Both the position numbers and the translations under genes were made by a program. A stretch of 64,000 bases of DNA, taken from assembly GCA_035506575.1 (NCBI GenBank), contig DATJPD010000055.1:1-64000 (forward strand). Reading direction: 5' to 3'. This document shows positions 1-7,771 of this stretch, piece by piece. The DNA comes from DATJPD01 sp035506575. Its GTDB lineage: Bacteria; Pseudomonadota; Alphaproteobacteria; CACIAM-22H2. The notes beneath the pieces were generated by a model that saw nothing but the letters and a program-made list of their open reading frames with translations, was not told where the DNA came from and did no database searches. Numbering within the stretch: position 1 is the stretch's first letter; each line of letters starts with the position of its first letter.

Positions 1-675
1 CGGTTCAGCGAGCGGGTGGTGGCTCTGCCGAGCTTCTACATCCATAACCCCCTGGCGGGTCCGGAGGTGGGGCCGCTTCCTGCGGCGACGCGGGGACACG
101 TGACGTTCGGGTCGTTCAACAATCCGGCGAAGGTGAACGACCAGGTGCTGGCGTTATGGGGCGAGGTGCTGCGCGCCGTTCCGGGCGCCCGCCTCAAGCT
201 CAAGTTCAAGAACTGGTTCGCAAACCAGGGCCTGCGCGGGCGGGTGCTGCGCGGGCTGGGAGATGAAGGGAGCCGGGTGGAGTTCGTGACGGCCGAGGCG
301 GGGCGGGGAGAGCATCTGGCGCTCTACCATGACGTCGACATCGCGCTCGATCCGTTCCCGTTCACGGGGTCGACGACGACGTTCGAGGCGTTGTGGATGG
401 GGGTGCCGGTGGTGAGCTTGGCCGGGGCGGCGATGGCGGGCCGGTGGAGTGCGTCGATCCTGCACACACTCAAGCTGGACGAGCTGGTGGCGGGGAGCCG
501 GGAAGAGTACGTGCGGATCGCGGCCGGCCTGGCGGGCGACCTGACGCGGCTCTCGGGGTTGCGGGCCGGGTTGCGGGCCCGGGTGGCCGGCTCGCCGTTG
601 TGCAACGGCAAGGCGCGGGCGCGGCAGGTGGAGCGGATTTACCGGGCGCTGTGGCGCCGGTGGTGTAAAATCTAG
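1..675 (+). CDS. SPINDLY-type O-GlcNAc transferase, C-terminal part (5' truncated by window edge)
   Basis: The frame is open to the first base of the window, so only the C-terminal ~224 residues are present. They match the C-terminal half of the glycosyltransferase 41 catalytic region: an N-terminal stretch around FGSFNNPAKVND, then a Rossmann-like half with DIALDPFPFTGSTTTFEALWMGVPVV, the UDP-GlcNAc-binding segment typical of SPINDLY/OGT proteins. In bacteria these proteins usually carry TPR repeats upstream and modify proteins or glycans; the TPRs would lie outside the window. The gene ends with TAG at 673-675, five bases before the next CDS. Confidence 0.85.
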   Translation, partial: RFSERVVALPSFYIHNPLAGPEVGPLPAATRGHVTFGSFNNPAKVNDQVLALWGEVLRAVPGARLKLKFKNWFANQGLRGRVLRGLGDEGSRVEFVTAEAGRGEHLALYHDVDIALDPFPFTGSTTTFEALWMGVPVVSLAGAAMAGRWSASILHTLKLDELVAGSREEYVRIAAGLAGDLTRLSGLRAGLRARVAGSPLCNGKARARQVERIYRALWRRWCKI

Positions 676-679
676 CGGC

Positions 680-1150
680 ATGTCCGACGATACGCTCCAG
701 TACTCCTTCGAATCCGATACGGAATACCTGACCAAGCTGCGCGAGCTGGTCGCCGTACAGGCGGTGCGCATCCGGGTCGATCCCAAAAAGCTGCGCGGCA
801 TGGACAGCCCGGTGGTGGTCATCGCCGAGACCGAGCGCTGGGCCCTCGGCATGGTCGTGCTGTGCGGGATCGTGTGGTGGTTCTTCGGAATGTGGTTCGC
901 GGGCGGGGCGCTGGCCCTTGCCGCGGCCGCCTATGCATCGTTCGGCCGTCGGGCGATCCACCGCAACATCGAACGGCGCATCCACGAGCAGGCGCTCAAG
1001 AATATTTCCACCTGGCGGGCGCTGTGGCAGTTCGGCGGCGTCGCACTCGAATCAGCCGTGGATGCCAACGACATGTGCGCCGCCCCCGGCGGCCGGTGGA
1101 TTTCTTTCGTCGAGCGGAAGATCGGCGCCCGGACGATCTCGCCGAATTGA
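680..1150 (+). CDS. hypothetical membrane protein, 156 aa
   Basis: I do not recognise the family. The N-terminal ~55 residues are soluble and charged, followed by one or two closely spaced hydrophobic segments (about residues 57-90, rich in Trp, Phe and Ala), then a basic stretch (RRAIHRNIERRIHEQ) that would lie in the cytoplasm. It starts 4 bases after the glycosyltransferase stop, so it may be co-transcribed with it. No catalytic motif is visible. Confidence 0.6.
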   Translation: MSDDTLQYSFESDTEYLTKLRELVAVQAVRIRVDPKKLRGMDSPVVVIAETERWALGMVVLCGIVWWFFGMWFAGGALALAAAAYASFGRRAIHRNIERRIHEQALKNISTWRALWQFGGVALESAVDANDMCAAPGGRWISFVERKIGARTISPN

Positions 1151-1177
1151 CTTGCGCGGCATGGCCGTGCCGGCAAA

Positions 1178-1486
1178 ATGATGGTACAGCAATTGATCTC
1201 TGAGAATGGCGCACCCATGTGTTGGGATTGCGCCGTCACGAACGTACTGGACTTGGTGATTGTGGTGATGAGGAAGAGTTCCGCGATCGAGCTTGGTCAG
1301 CTTTTCGCCGCGGCTGACGACCTGCGGTTTCACTGGCGTGTGGATAAGATGTTGATGGACGGCGTCCACGTCGCACTCGTCCGGGTCGATGACCCGACGC
1401 GCCGGAAGACCGTCTCCATCTGGGCGCTGTCGAACGGCCGGCTTTTCGTGCCGGTGACGCCGCCGCCGACCCGCCAGGCCGGCTGA
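1178..1486 (+). CDS. small hypothetical protein, 102 aa or shorter
   Basis: Unrecognised. The frame has three possible ATG starts (1178/1181, 1217 and 1268); none has a convincing Shine-Dalgarno, so the N-terminus is uncertain. The conserved-looking part is ELGQLFAAADDLRFHW through VALVRVDDPTRRKTVSIWALSNGRLFVPV. It runs tail-to-tail with the next minus-strand gene, with 10 bases between the stops. Confidence 0.45.
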   Translation: MMVQQLISENGAPMCWDCAVTNVLDLVIVVMRKSSAIELGQLFAAADDLRFHWRVDKMLMDGVHVALVRVDDPTRRKTVSIWALSNGRLFVPVTPPPTRQAG

Positions 1487-1496
1487 CATCAGGCGC

Positions 1497-2009
1497 TCAG
1501 TCGAAGCGCGTCACGCCGTCGATCGAAAAGCCCGGAAAGGCGGAGAGCGCGTTTGTCGCGCGCGCCTGCGCGCCCGAATGGTCCGGCGCCCAGATCAGGA
1601 CGTACCGCTCGCTGGGCTCGTCGGCCCGCCGTGAGCGGCCGCCGGCGGTCCTGCGCATCACCGCCTGCCACGGCTTGTCGCGGCTCGACGGCGGGAATTC
1701 CGAGGTCACGTAGATCGCGGGCGGGGGCGGGGGGACGAGCTCGGTCAGCTGCTTTTCCTTGGTCTCCAACGCCGTCTTGAGCATCTCCGCGCGCTGGCGG
1801 GCTTCCTTGGTTTCCGCCTCGAGCTTCATGCTTTCTTCGACCCGCTCGAGGAGGATCTTGGCACCCTCGGTTTTGAGCTCGCGCAAGCCGATTGTCCGCT
1901 GCTGCGAGGCCTGCCACGTGTAATTGAGCCGGGCGATCCCGATCAGCAGCCAGAGCCCGGCCCCCACGAAGCCGACGACCATCACGTATCCGCCGAAGTC
2001 GAACATCAT
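1497..2009 (-). CDS. hypothetical membrane-anchored coiled-coil protein, 170 aa
   Basis: One N-terminal transmembrane segment (about residues 8-27) is followed by a charged, heptad-like helical region (about 40-90, rich in E, K, L and A), a PPPPP hinge near 92-96, and a C-terminal globular part (IYVTSEFP ... RYVLIWAPDHSGAQARATNALSAFPGF). The start ATG overlaps the stop of the upstream gene in an ATGA, so the two are translationally coupled. Family unknown. The architecture suggests an inner-membrane anchor with a soluble domain. Confidence 0.6.
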   Translation of the reverse strand: MMFDFGGYVMVVGFVGAGLWLLIGIARLNYTWQASQQRTIGLRELKTEGAKILLERVEESMKLEAETKEARQRAEMLKTALETKEKQLTELVPPPPPAIYVTSEFPPSSRDKPWQAVMRRTAGGRSRRADEPSERYVLIWAPDHSGAQARATNALSAFPGFSIDGVTRFD

Positions 2010-2557
2010 GCCGCCGCCTTCTGGACGACCGAATCGTCGGTGCGCTCGAACGTGCCGACCTTGTAGCCGTGCTTGGCCGGGAACTGGTCGTCTGCGATTC
2101 TCACCGCCTTATCTTCAGACGCGACCCAGATCTCGACGAAGTTTTTGCGGCCCCACATCTTCTTCTGGAAGGCATCCGCATTCTCTGCGATCGCCTTGGT
2201 GAGCGGCGCCCGAAAGCGGAAGCCCACCCCGGTTTCGGGCCCGAGCAGATGCACAAGCACCGGCTCGACCCGTTGCCGCTGCGCCATCTCTTTCTCGACC
2301 TCGAGGCACGCGTTCTTGGCGCCGTCGAGGTCGCCCAATCCCTTGCGCAGGTCGTTCTTTTGCGAGGCAATCCTCTTGGCCGCTTCGGCGAGATCTTCCT
2401 GCAGCTTGCGCAGGTCCTCACGCAAGGCGTCTTCGCGGCGCACGCCGGCAAAAAATTCACGTGCCAAAAGGTTGAGCACTTCAACCAGTACGGCGATGCC
2501 AACCAGCGCTTCGAGCAGCAACAGCGTCATGGCTTTTTGTTGTACCGTCCGGGACAT
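2006..2557 (-). CDS. hypothetical membrane-anchored coiled-coil protein, 183 aa
   Basis: Same plan as its downstream partner: an N-terminal transmembrane helix (about residues 8-30), a long coiled coil (about 38-90, LREDLRKLQEDLAEAAKR and following heptads), then a small C-terminal domain. I chose ATG at 2557; a GTG at 2572 is also in frame. The coiled coils of the two coupled proteins could pair into a heteromeric complex (inference). No known family recognised. Confidence 0.6.
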   Translation of the reverse strand: MSRTVQQKAMTLLLLEALVGIAVLVEVLNLLAREFFAGVRREDALREDLRKLQEDLAEAAKRIASQKNDLRKGLGDLDGAKNACLEVEKEMAQRQRVEPVLVHLLGPETGVGFRFRAPLTKAIAENADAFQKKMWGRKNFVEIWVASEDKAVRIADDQFPAKHGYKVGTFERTDDSVVQKAAA

Positions 2558-2742
2558 GCGGCCCAGGGCCACAGGGTTGCCCGATCCTGAAATAATTTGT
2601 TGAATGGTTGGTTAACGGGGCTGGATGCGGCTGCGCCGTTCGGCTAGGTTTGATCGCAAGTCAGATCCTCGCTGGACGCAATGGACCGTCGGCAGGACCG
2701 GCTGCGCAGCACCTTCATCATGTGTGGCAAAGGGATCGGGCT

Positions 2743-3693
2743 ATGTCTTTCAAGCCGACCTTGTGGTTAACGCTCCTGTTCGCGATCTGCGTCTGCCTGG
2801 CGCCGACGCTCGCCGACGCCCGCGCTGGCGGCGGGTCAAGTGTCGGCAGCCGCGGCACGCGGACCTACAATAGTGTGCCATCGACGCCTACAGCGCCACA
2901 GTCGCAGACGATGCAGCGCAGCGTCACGCCCCAGCCCAGCCCCGCGATGCGCCCGGCAACGCCCTATACGCAACCGGGCATGTTCGGCGGTCATCCCTTT
3001 ATGAGCGGACTCATGGGCGGGCTGATCGGCGCCGGGCTCGCCGGGCTGCTGTTCGGCCACGGCTTTTTCGGCTTCGGTCTGGGGTTAGCTGGGGTTCTCG
3101 GGTTGCTGCTGCAGCTGGCGCTGGTGGCGCTGCTGATCCGGTTGGCGATGAGCTATTTCCGCTCCCGCGCGTATCCGCTCGGGCGGCGCAGTTTCGCCTA
3201 TGCGACAGCGGACGACGCGGCGCCGCACGGCAGTCCTCACGCGGCATCCGCGGGCGGGGGCGGCGGCGGCACTCCCGCAACGCGCGATGAAATCGGCATC
3301 ACCGGTTCCGATTACGAGGAATTCGAGCGCCTCCTTGTCGCCATCCAAACCGCGTGGAGCGGCGGCAGTATCGATGTGCTGCGCCGGCATATCACGCCCG
3401 AGATGCTCTCTTATTTTTCCGAGAAGCTTTCGGCCAACGCCAGTGCGGGCATCGAGAACAAGGTCGAAGACGTGCGGTTCGAGGCGGGCGATCTCGCCGA
3501 GGCATGGAACGACGGAGACCTGCAATACGCCACCGTCGCCATGCGGTGGAGCGCTCGCGACTATACGGTTCGCGCCGATACGGGCGTCCTGGTCGAAGGG
3601 CGCAGTGCCGAGCGGATTACGGCGACCGAAGTGTGGACGTTCGTCCGCGCCCCTGGCGGCCGCTGGCTGTTGTCCGCAATCCAGCAGGTCTGA
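2743..3693 (+). CDS. Tim44-like domain membrane protein
   Basis: ATG at 2743 is preferred over an upstream in-frame codon at 2608 because a clear signal peptide begins there (MSFKPTLWLTLLFAICVCLAPTLADA). A Ser/Thr/Pro/Gln-rich linker follows, then a Gly/Leu/Phe-rich double membrane segment (about residues 82-130), a poly-Gly linker, and a C-terminal Tim44-like fold (about 180-315) with DYEEFERLLVAIQTAWSGGS and EVWTFVRAPGGRWLLSAIQQ. The C-terminal domain resembles the lipid- and membrane-binding region of mitochondrial Tim44; bacterial versions are of unknown role in the cell envelope. Confidence 0.8.
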   Translation: MSFKPTLWLTLLFAICVCLAPTLADARAGGGSSVGSRGTRTYNSVPSTPTAPQSQTMQRSVTPQPSPAMRPATPYTQPGMFGGHPFMSGLMGGLIGAGLAGLLFGHGFFGFGLGLAGVLGLLLQLALVALLIRLAMSYFRSRAYPLGRRSFAYATADDAAPHGSPHAASAGGGGGGTPATRDEIGITGSDYEEFERLLVAIQTAWSGGSIDVLRRHITPEMLSYFSEKLSANASAGIENKVEDVRFEAGDLAEAWNDGDLQYATVAMRWSARDYTVRADTGVLVEGRSAERITATEVWTFVRAPGGRWLLSAIQQV

Positions 3694-3710
3694 ACAACGG
3701 GCGTCTCGTT

Positions 3711-3727
3711 CGCCGCCTTTTGCGGCG
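3711..3727 (+). terminator. possible hairpin after the Tim44-like gene
   Basis: CGCCGC-CTTTT-GCGGCG forms a perfect 6-bp stem 18 bases after the stop at 3693. There is no U-tract after it, so a rho-independent role is weak. Confidence 0.3.
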
Positions 3728-3843
3728 CCCGCGCGGGCCCGTGGCTCGATCCCGGCCCGCCGCACCTTGCCCCATTAATGTCACAGCCAGCCGCGGCGAC
3801 CGAGGCTTGAGAAACCATTCCATCAACGTAAGATTTCTTGGAC

Positions 3844-4614
3844 ATGACGCGGCCGCCCGACCACCAGACGCTTCCTGCAGCTTCGAAGAATTGGGCGCTG
3901 TTCCTCGATATCGACGGGACCCTCCTCGATCTGGCACCAACACCGGACGCGGTCGTCGTCCCTCCGGGCCTGCTGCAGGTGTTGGAACGCGTGTCCGAGG
4001 TTCTGGACGGCGCCGCTGCGTTCGTGAGCGGACGCCCGATCGAATGGATCGATCGCCTGTTTCGTCCGTTATCCTGGCCGGCCGCAGGACAGCATGGGGC
4101 TGAAATCCGTCTGACGAGACGCGATCCGGTCCAGTCGACAGTGGAAGTGCCTGATTTGAGCAAACTGCGCGCGCGCGCAGCCGCCATCGCGGCGGCGATC
4201 CCGGGTGTGCTTATCGAAGACAAGAGCTTCGGCATTGCCCTTCATTATCGCAACGCCCCCGAGCGTGGCGCGGAACTCCGCGAGAATCTCGAAGGACTGC
4301 TGCGCGAGCTGAAAAGCGATCTGCAGCTGTTGCGCGGCAAGATGGTGTTCGAGATCAAGGCCGTCTCCGCCTGGAAAGAGCGGGCGGTCGAGATCTTCAT
4401 GGAAGTCGAACCGTTCCGCGGCCGGGTGCCCGTGGTGATCGGCGACGATACGACGGACGAAGGAGCTTTCCGCGCGGCCACGCGGCGCGGCGGCCACGCG
4501 ATCCAGGTTGGACCGGGGGCTTCTTCGGTCGCATCGTTTTTCATACCCCATCCGACGGGCGTGCGGGAGTGGCTTGCCAGTCTCTCCGAGACGCTGCAGC
4601 GGGAATCGGCATGA
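3844..4614 (+). CDS. otsB: trehalose-6-phosphate phosphatase
   Basis: Dephosphorylates trehalose-6-phosphate to trehalose. A HAD-superfamily fold is shown by motif I FLDIDGTLLD near the N-terminus, FVSGRPIEWIDRLF, the cap region GQHGAEIR, and motif III/IV VVIGDDTTDEGAFRAA. Length (256 aa) is normal for bacterial OtsB. ATG at 3844 is chosen over an in-frame TTG two codons upstream. It is the first gene of an operon: its stop overlaps the start of the GH15 gene (ATGA), and otsA follows. Confidence 0.92.
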   Translation: MTRPPDHQTLPAASKNWALFLDIDGTLLDLAPTPDAVVVPPGLLQVLERVSEVLDGAAAFVSGRPIEWIDRLFRPLSWPAAGQHGAEIRLTRRDPVQSTVEVPDLSKLRARAAAIAAAIPGVLIEDKSFGIALHYRNAPERGAELRENLEGLLRELKSDLQLLRGKMVFEIKAVSAWKERAVEIFMEVEPFRGRVPVVIGDDTTDEGAFRAATRRGGHAIQVGPGASSVASFFIPHPTGVREWLASLSETLQRESA

Positions 4615-6401
4615 CGGCCAGCCTCAATCTTGCCGTCATCGGCAACGCTATTCTCGGCGCTTTGGTCGATCCCGACGGAAAAATCGTCTGGTGCTGCTTT
4701 CCCCGCCTCGACGGGGATCCGGTTTTTTGCGGGCTGTTGAGCACCGAAGACGAAGGCATCTTCGACGTCGACCTTGTGGACCGCGTGAAGAGCGAGCAGT
4801 CGTATATCGTCAACACCGCCGTCGTCGTGACGACGCTCAGCGACCGCATGGGCGGGGTCGTTCGCATCACCGATTTCGTGCCGCGGTTTCAGCATTACGA
4901 GCGGACGTTCCGGCCCACGTTGCTTGTACGCCGCGTCGAGCCGATCGCGGGAACTCCGCGCGTCCGCGTGCGCATCCGGCCGCGCTTCAATTATGGCGCG
5001 ACCAAGCCCGCAGTCACCCATGGCAGCAACCACATACGCTACCAGTCGGCCGACACGGCGCTACGGATTTCGACCGACGCGCCGATCACCTACATCCTCG
5101 AAGAGGCGCCGTTCATTCTTGCCTCGCCGGTGACCTTCATCCTGGGTCCGGATGAACCGATCGCCGGCTCGATCGGCGGGCAGGCCAGGGATTATCTCGA
5201 GCGGACGGTCGAATATTGGCAGGAGTGGTCCCGCTATCTCTCGGTCCCGTTCGAGTGGCAGGACGCTGTCATCCGCGCGGCCATCACCCTCAAGCTGTGC
5301 AGCTACGAAGAGACTGGTGCCATCGTCGCGGCCCTCACGACGTCGATTCCCGAGCACCCGGATTCCGGCCGCAACTGGGACTATCGGTTCTGCTGGTTGC
5401 GCGACGCGTATTTCGTGGTCCAGGCGCTCAATCGCCTGGGTGCCACCAGCACGATGGAAGATTTCATCCTGTACATCACGAACGTCGCCATGCTGGAGCC
5501 GGAGGGCCGGCTCCGCCCGGTCTACGGCGTCGTACCTGGCGCGCCGCTCGATGAGCGCATTGCTCCCGCCTTGGCCGGGTATCGCGGCATGGGCCCCGTC
5601 CGTATCGGCAATCAGGCCGCGATCCAGATCCAGAACGATAGCTACGGCAGCGCCGTGTTGGCCGCAGCTCAGATGTTCTTCGACCATCGGCTGCCCATTC
5701 GCGGCGATCGCGCCCTGTTCGAACGGCTCGAGCGCCTGGGCGAGCGCGCCGCCGCTCTCGCCCTGGAGCCCGATGCCGGGCTTTGGGAGTTCCGCGGCCG
5801 GGAGCGGGTGCATACGCACTCGGTGGTGATGTGCTGGGCCGCATGCGACCGGCTGGCGAAGATCGCGCGCGTGCTCGGCCTCGGCGAACGGAGCGAGCAT
5901 TGGCGAGGCGAGGCTCAACGGCTCAGGCGTGCCATCCTCGACAATGCGTGGAACGCCTCTCTCAACACTTTCGTGTCCGAATTCGGCGGCAAGGACGTCG
6001 ACGCCTGTTTGCTGCTGCTCCACGAGGTCGGCTTCCTCGCTCCGAACGATCAGCGCTTCATCAGCACCGTCGATACGATCCGGCGCGAATTGTGGCGCGA
6101 CGGTCATCTGCTGCGCTATGCCACCGAAGACGATTTTGGCCGGCCCCGGACGGCATTCAACGTCTGCTCGTTCTGGTTCATCGATGCGCTGACCGCGATC
6201 GGCCGCCGCGACGAAGCACGCGAAATGTTCGAGCGCCTGCTCGCATGCCGCAGTCCGCTGGGCCTTCTGTCGGAGGACCTCGACCCAAAGACCGGAGAGC
6301 TGTGGGGTAACTTCCCGCAGACTTACTCGATGGTCGGCCTGATCGTCTCCGCCATGCGTCTCAGCAAGAGCTGGGAGGAAGCGTTTTGGCGCGGCTCGTA
6401 G
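4611..6401 (+). CDS. glycoside hydrolase family 15 protein (glucoamylase/trehalase-like)
   Basis: 596 aa. The N-terminal beta-rich domain typical of bacterial GH15 (IGNAILGALVDPDGKIVWCCFPRLDGDPVF, split here for length only) is followed by an (alpha/alpha)6 barrel with RNWDYRFCWLRDAYF, the GH15 signature around subsite -1, and C-terminal GLLSEDLDP and GNFPQTYSMVGLI motifs. The ATG at 4611 overlaps the otsB stop. Lying between otsB and otsA, it probably hydrolyses trehalose or a related alpha-glucan; cytoplasmic, as no signal peptide is seen. The substrate is inferred from context, since GH15 includes both glucoamylases and trehalases. Confidence 0.88.
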   Translation: MTASLNLAVIGNAILGALVDPDGKIVWCCFPRLDGDPVFCGLLSTEDEGIFDVDLVDRVKSEQSYIVNTAVVVTTLSDRMGGVVRITDFVPRFQHYERTFRPTLLVRRVEPIAGTPRVRVRIRPRFNYGATKPAVTHGSNHIRYQSADTALRISTDAPITYILEEAPFILASPVTFILGPDEPIAGSIGGQARDYLERTVEYWQEWSRYLSVPFEWQDAVIRAAITLKLCSYEETGAIVAALTTSIPEHPDSGRNWDYRFCWLRDAYFVVQALNRLGATSTMEDFILYITNVAMLEPEGRLRPVYGVVPGAPLDERIAPALAGYRGMGPVRIGNQAAIQIQNDSYGSAVLAAAQMFFDHRLPIRGDRALFERLERLGERAAALALEPDAGLWEFRGRERVHTHSVVMCWAACDRLAKIARVLGLGERSEHWRGEAQRLRRAILDNAWNASLNTFVSEFGGKDVDACLLLLHEVGFLAPNDQRFISTVDTIRRELWRDGHLLRYATEDDFGRPRTAFNVCSFWFIDALTAIGRRDEAREMFERLLACRSPLGLLSEDLDPKTGELWGNFPQTYSMVGLIVSAMRLSKSWEEAFWRGS

Positions 6402-7765
6402 TTGTCTCGAACCGTGTCACGCTTCCGCGCGAGCGCATATCTCGGGCCGGGGGGCTCGCCGTCGCATTACGCGATGCATTGCAGCGCGCGGGCGGCATCT
6501 GGTTTGGATGGAGCGGCGAGATCTCCGAAGCTCCGGACGGCAAGCCGCAGATCGTCGAGGCCGGCAAAGTCACCTACGCGACGCTCGACCTGTCGGCCCG
6601 CGACCACGCTGAATACTATGTCGGCTATGCGAACAGCACCTTGTGGCCCTTGTGCCACTACCGGCTGGGCCTGATCGATTTCCATCGCAGCCACTTCGAA
6701 GGCTACCTGCGCATCAACTCGGGCTTTGCCAAGGCACTCAAACCGCTTTTGAGGCCGGACGACATCATTTGGATCCATGACTATCATTTCATGCCGCTCG
6801 GCGCCGAGCTACGGCGGCTCGACGTGAGCAACCCCATCGGGTTCTTCCTGCACATCCCGTTCCCCGCGGCCGAGGTCTTCCGGGCGCTGCCGGCGCACCG
6901 TCGGCTGGTGCGCGACCTCTGCGCCTACGATCTCGTGGGCCTGCAAACTGCGACAGACGTGCGCACCTTCAGCGGGTACATCATCAACGAGGCGGGCGGC
7001 TCGATCTGCCCGGACGGCGCGTTCCAGGCCTTTGGCCAACGCTCGCGCGTCGCGGCGTTTCCCATCGGTATCGACACCGATGCGTTCGCCGCGACAGCGC
7101 GCGAGAACGCCGAGGCCCCGGAGACGATCCGGCTCAAGCAAAGCCTTGTCGGCCGTCATCTCGTGCTCGGCGTCGACCGCCTTGATTACTCGAAAGGCCT
7201 CCCGCAGAAGGTCGAGGCGTTCTACGAACTTCTGGGCCGCTGGCGAGAACACGCGTCGCGCGTCACGTTCATGCAGATAGCACCCGTCTCGCGCGGCGAG
7301 GTGGCGCAGTATCGCGCTCTTCGGCGCGACATCGAGGCCCGAGCAGGCCGGCTCAACGGCGAATACGCCGAGTTTGATTGGGTTCCCGTCCGCTATCTCA
7401 ACAAGAGCTTCGCCCGCACGACCCTCGCCGGGTTCTATCGGGCCGCGCGGATCGGGTTCGTGACCCCGCTGCGCGACGGGATGAATCTCGTGGCCAAGGA
7501 GTACATAGCGGCACAGGATCCGGACGATCCGGGCGTGCTCATCCTCTCCACGTTCGCCGGCGCCGCACACGAGCTCAAATCGGCTCTGCTCGTAAACCCG
7601 TTCGATGTCGATCAGCTGGCGGATGCCCTGCATCAGGGGCTGGTCATGCCCGTCGACGAGCGCAAGGCGCGCTATGACCAGATGATGGACGTGCTGCGGA
7701 CCAACACCTTGGCAGCCTGGCGCGACAAATTCCTCACGCAGCTCGAGGCCACACGGCCGAACTGA
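6386..7765 (+). CDS. otsA: alpha,alpha-trehalose-phosphate synthase (UDP-forming)
   Basis: GT20 enzyme that joins UDP-glucose and glucose-6-phosphate. Motifs: VVSNRVTLPRE then AGGLAVAL (glucose-6-phosphate loop), WIHDYHFMPLG, GLQTATDVRTF, LGVDRLDYSKGLPQK and RDGMNLVAKEY, which together define OtsA. 459 aa is the normal length. The start is TTG at 6386, supported by a Shine-Dalgarno GGGAGGAAG just upstream, so the gene begins 16 bases inside the GH15 gene. With otsB it completes osmoprotective trehalose synthesis. Confidence 0.94.
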   Translation: MARLVVVSNRVTLPRERISRAGGLAVALRDALQRAGGIWFGWSGEISEAPDGKPQIVEAGKVTYATLDLSARDHAEYYVGYANSTLWPLCHYRLGLIDFHRSHFEGYLRINSGFAKALKPLLRPDDIIWIHDYHFMPLGAELRRLDVSNPIGFFLHIPFPAAEVFRALPAHRRLVRDLCAYDLVGLQTATDVRTFSGYIINEAGGSICPDGAFQAFGQRSRVAAFPIGIDTDAFAATARENAEAPETIRLKQSLVGRHLVLGVDRLDYSKGLPQKVEAFYELLGRWREHASRVTFMQIAPVSRGEVAQYRALRRDIEARAGRLNGEYAEFDWVPVRYLNKSFARTTLAGFYRAARIGFVTPLRDGMNLVAKEYIAAQDPDDPGVLILSTFAGAAHELKSALLVNPFDVDQLADALHQGLVMPVDERKARYDQMMDVLRTNTLAAWRDKFLTQLEATRPN

Positions 7766-7771
7766 GCCTGT

